The position numbers and the translations under genes were made by a program. The notes under the pieces are model-generated. The model was given only the letters and a program-made list of their open reading frames with translations. It did not search any database and had not been told where the DNA came from. 64,000 nt of DNA from Chryseobacterium vrystaatense (lineage in GTDB: Bacteria > Bacteroidota > Bacteroidia > Flavobacteriales > Weeksellaceae), in the NCBI RefSeq assembly GCF_000737765.1, contig NZ_JPRI01000012.1, forward strand, positions 372,001 through 436,000, written 5' to 3'. Below, piece by piece: positions 61,624 to 64,000 of the stretch (the stretch's first letter is position 1; each line of letters opens with the position of its first letter).

Positions 61624-63063
61624 CTATAAAATCACGGTTTGTATAGAATGTGCTGGTGCCGATAGCTTGGCAGACATTCCTTCAATCCATAAATTCGTTT
61701 CAATATCGTTTTCAGAATCATTCATGATCACAGTGACCAACTGTCCGTTTTCATTCATGAAAGTAGTAGATGTAAGAGCTGCTCTGTTTGAAGAACTTCC
61801 GATTCTCTGAGCGTTTGGCTTAATATATTTTGAAACATGCCCTACATAGTAATACTCATAGGTGTAATGCACTTCTCCCGTTTTGGTATCGGCAATGATT
61901 GGCGCAAAACAAAAATTCCCTACATGGTTTGGACCTCCCGTTTCATCCAGCAGGACATTCCAGTCTGTCCATAAAGCGGTTCCTTTATTGAAATCGTTAA
62001 TCATATTTCTTCCGTACAGTTCACCTAAACTGACGTCATAAATTCCGGACATCTTGAACTGTTCCTTACAACCTTCTGTAAAAGCCAGAAATTTATCCGG
62101 AAAAGCTCTCTGGGTTTCTGCTAAATTGTCGAAAAGCTGGGTTTTATTATTCCAGGTTTCATACCAGTGATATCCGATTCCATGAGCATATTTTGAAGTC
62201 TCAGGATCGCTTAATGTCGTCGTGGCTCTTTGATAAATCAAATCTCTGTTATGATCCCAGATCATTACCTTTTTGTCTTTGTAACCGTTTTTCCAAAGTG
62301 TCGGACCTAAATTATTTTTAAGAAATTCCCCCTCCTCTTCAGCAGAATAAATACATGACTCCCAGGTCTGCGTTGCCATCGGCTCATTCTGCACGGTAAG
62401 TCCCCAGATATTAATTCCTCTTTTTTCGTATTCTTTAATGAATTTAATATAATAATCTGCCCAGGTCTGGTAATACTGATTTTCGAGCCTTCCTCCCTTA
62501 AACAGACTTTTATTTGATTTCATCCATGCGGGTGGACTCCATGGTGAAAAATAAAATGTGAAATCTTTTCCGATTGCTTTCTGAGCTTCTTTGATCATCG
62601 GAATCTTATACTTTTCATCATGAGCAATATTGAATGTCTTTAAAGCAGTATCATTATCTTCCACATAGGTATAAGAATCGCTGGAAAAATCACAAGAGTT
62701 CATATTGGTACGTACCACTGTATATCCAAGCCCATTTTTCCCAAAGTAAGCCTCCATAATTTCTTTCTGCTTATTCTTCGGCATTTTATAAAAGGTTTCG
62801 GCAGATGCATCCGTAATGGCACCTCCTATTCCGATCAGTTTCTGATATTTGAAATCAGGATCCACAAAGATACAGGCATCTGTTTCTTTCGGCTGTCCGA
62901 ATTTCTCAAATTTAACCGTTCCTTTATCCGCCATTTTTTCATTGGTCTTGGAACTGGTTAAAATTACTTTCGCTGTTTTCCCTGCATTCTTCTTCCAGTA
63001 GTTCTGTGCATTGGTATTTACAAATGCTCCCACTGCCAAACAGCTTACAATTAGTTTTTTCAT
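61624..63063 (-). CDS. Glycoside hydrolase family 30, secreted
   Basis: 479 residues with a signal peptide (KKLIVSCLAVGAFVNTNAQ). Acid/base Glu in GLTVQNEPMATQTWESC and nucleophile Glu in FLAFTEGCKEQF give the retaining pair on an (alpha/beta)8 barrel; a C-terminal beta-sandwich ends YYVGHVSKYIKPNAQRIGSS onward. GH30 members cleave beta-1,6-glucan, glucosylceramide or related links. It sits 215 nt downstream of a GH3 gene on the same strand, so they probably work together on a beta-glucan. T9SS tail absent; likely periplasmic. Confidence 0.93.
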   Translation of the reverse strand: MKKLIVSCLAVGAFVNTNAQNYWKKNAGKTAKVILTSSKTNEKMADKGTVKFEKFGQPKETDACIFVDPDFKYQKLIGIGGAITDASAETFYKMPKNKQKEIMEAYFGKNGLGYTVVRTNMNSCDFSSDSYTYVEDNDTALKTFNIAHDEKYKIPMIKEAQKAIGKDFTFYFSPWSPPAWMKSNKSLFKGGRLENQYYQTWADYYIKFIKEYEKRGINIWGLTVQNEPMATQTWESCIYSAEEEGEFLKNNLGPTLWKNGYKDKKVMIWDHNRDLIYQRATTTLSDPETSKYAHGIGYHWYETWNNKTQLFDNLAETQRAFPDKFLAFTEGCKEQFKMSGIYDVSLGELYGRNMINDFNKGTALWTDWNVLLDETGGPNHVGNFCFAPIIADTKTGEVHYTYEYYYVGHVSKYIKPNAQRIGSSSNRAALTSTTFMNENGQLVTVIMNDSENDIETNLWIEGMSAKLSAPAHSIQTVIL

Positions 63064-63278
63064 AATCCTTTTCTTTCTGTTTTTTTGGACTCAATTGCCC
63101 TCCCTTCATTATTTACTGGCTAAAGCCGTTATTATTTTTATTAAGCGGGCTAATGCCCGATTCTATTGAATCTTTTTCGTTTCAATACGCACTTATTCTT
63201 TGAATGGCTTATATCCGGAATATTGAATACCGCATGATTCTTTTTGTAAAGCGGTAAAGCCTGGTCTTATTCAACATT
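63064..63278. other. Spacer between GH3 and GH30 genes
   Basis: 215 nt. No open frame or clear terminator. It separates the two hydrolase genes on the same strand. Confidence 0.35.
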
Positions 63279-64000
63279 CTATTTAGTCCAGGTGATTCTC
63301 TTGGTCTGAACATTTTGAGAGTTGGTTCCTACCATAATATCAAATTCGCCGCTTTCCCAGTCGAAATTCAGTTCATCATCGAAAAATTTGAGATCTTCAG
63401 GAGTGAGCTGAAAGTCTACTTTTTTGCTTTCTCCTTTTTTGATGAATATCTTTTGGAAACCTTTTAATTCTTTTACCGGTCTTACCACTTTTCCGAAAAG
63501 ATCTCTTATATATAGCTGCACCACTTCTTCACCATCATATTTTCCGGTATTGGAAACAGTAGCACTGATATTCAGGGTCTGATTTCCTTTAAGACTTGCT
63601 GAACTTAACACCATATCAGAATATTTAAAATCTGTATAGCTCAGACCATATCCAAATGGAAATTTCGGATCATTATCAAGATCGATATAAGCAGAAACAT
63701 AATTTCTGTCTGTATTATTTTTTGCAGGTCTTCCGGTATTGTAATGATTATAATAAACAGGAATCTGCCCTTCCGTTCTTGGAAAGCTCATCGGAAGTTT
63801 CCCGCCTGGATTTACTGTTCCAAACAGTACATCAGCCACAGAGTTTCCTGCTTCTGTTCCAAGCCACCAATTATACGTTATTGCTGGAATATTATCTGCT
63901 GCCCAATTGAAGATCAGAGGTCTTCCTGCATTGATCATTAAAACGATAGGTTTCCCTGTTTTTGCGATTTCCTTAAGCAGGTCTTCCTGAACACCGGAGA
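63279..64000 (-). CDS. Glycoside hydrolase family 3 C-terminal part, cut by window end
   Basis: The reading frame is open from the window edge to the stop at 63279; about 240 codons are visible. An internal ATG at 63938 is not the start: the frame continues upstream (ELLKEIAKTGKPIVLMINAG type sequence). The visible part is the C-terminal domain of a BglX-like beta-glucosidase: PIVLMINAGRPLIFNWAADN, NWWLGTEAGNSVADVLFGTV, GKLPMSFPRTEGQIPVYYNH, then a fibronectin-III-like domain (SATVSNTGKYDGEEVVQLYI). The catalytic nucleophile lies in the N-terminal domain outside the window. It pairs with the GH30 gene downstream. Confidence 0.92.
   Translation of the reverse strand, partial: SGVQEDLLKEIAKTGKPIVLMINAGRPLIFNWAADNIPAITYNWWLGTEAGNSVADVLFGTVNPGGKLPMSFPRTEGQIPVYYNHYNTGRPAKNNTDRNYVSAYIDLDNDPKFPFGYGLSYTDFKYSDMVLSSASLKGNQTLNISATVSNTGKYDGEEVVQLYIRDLFGKVVRPVKELKGFQKIFIKKGESKKVDFQLTPEDLKFFDDELNFDWESGEFDIMVGTNSQNVQTKRITWTK

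Overview
The window reads as a chromosomal segment of a Flavobacteriia bacterium, most likely Chryseobacterium or a close relative in the Weeksellaceae (Bacteroidota). Supporting signs are AT-rich sequence, almost no Shine-Dalgarno motifs, repeated TTG-N16-22-TAnnTTTG promoters, a protein with a C-terminal type IX secretion sorting domain, a GLPGLI-family protein, an unlinked pair of pyruvate dehydrogenase genes (E1-alpha and E2 without E1-beta), and a small double-glycine leader peptide of the kind found in Chryseobacterium. The species assignment is inference; no rRNA, tRNA or CRISPR array was seen.

Layout. 1-4.9 kb: a membrane pyrophosphatase (cut by the window start), a lipoprotein amidohydrolase and a soluble inorganic pyrophosphatase. 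4.9-10.6 kb: a minus-strand run with two membrane proteins, a PhyH-type dioxygenase, a FemAB/GNAT-like protein overlapping radC, an L,D-transpeptidase-like protein and a LolD-type ABC ATPase. 10.8-13.6 kb: pyruvate dehydrogenase E2 and E1-alpha. 13.7-16.1 kb: a PAP2-like membrane protein, a BlaI-type repressor with a lysine-rich tail, and a heavily decayed DUF4153 membrane-protein gene. 16.3-18.2 kb: an RRM protein, a small XRE regulator, a DUF6157 protein and an acyl-CoA thioesterase. 18.2-21.8 kb: a copper module, made of an HMA-AraC fusion regulator and a CopA-type ATPase with four extra metal-binding motifs. 21.8-24.4 kb: DUF72, a truncated gene remnant, and an orphan tail-spike-like protein.

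24.7-32.8 kb is mixed housekeeping and regulation: polysaccharide deacetylase, YggS, an NtrC-type regulator lacking its DNA-binding domain, MATE exporter, GLPGLI, GNAT, Crp/Fnr, HAD. 32.9-43.8 kb: S9 peptidase, the 51-residue leader peptide, DoxX, Era, Crp/Fnr, an SMR exporter, methyltransferase, Map, a BT0820-type HAD, acyl-ACP desaturase, GpmI and a SUI1-family factor. 43.8-51 kb: an LRR protein, a T9SS-exported PhoX-like protein, an imelysin/di-haem peroxidase protein, a nucleoside phosphorylase. 51.1-57.9 kb: a complete RND efflux operon (MFP, HAE1 pump, outer-membrane factor) with a divergent LysR regulator. 57.9-64 kb: a YadA-head-repeat surface protein, Tag, a charged amphipathic small protein, FabI, and a GH30-GH3 glucan-degrading pair (GH3 cut by the window end).

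Most of the window is ordinary chromosome. The observations most worth a second look are the unlisted leader peptide at 35410-35565, the HMA-AraC/CopA copper module, the orphan tail-spike-like gene beside a truncated gene, the decayed DUF4153 gene beside BlaI, and three genes whose promoter sits 4-5 nt from the start codon, predicting leaderless mRNAs.
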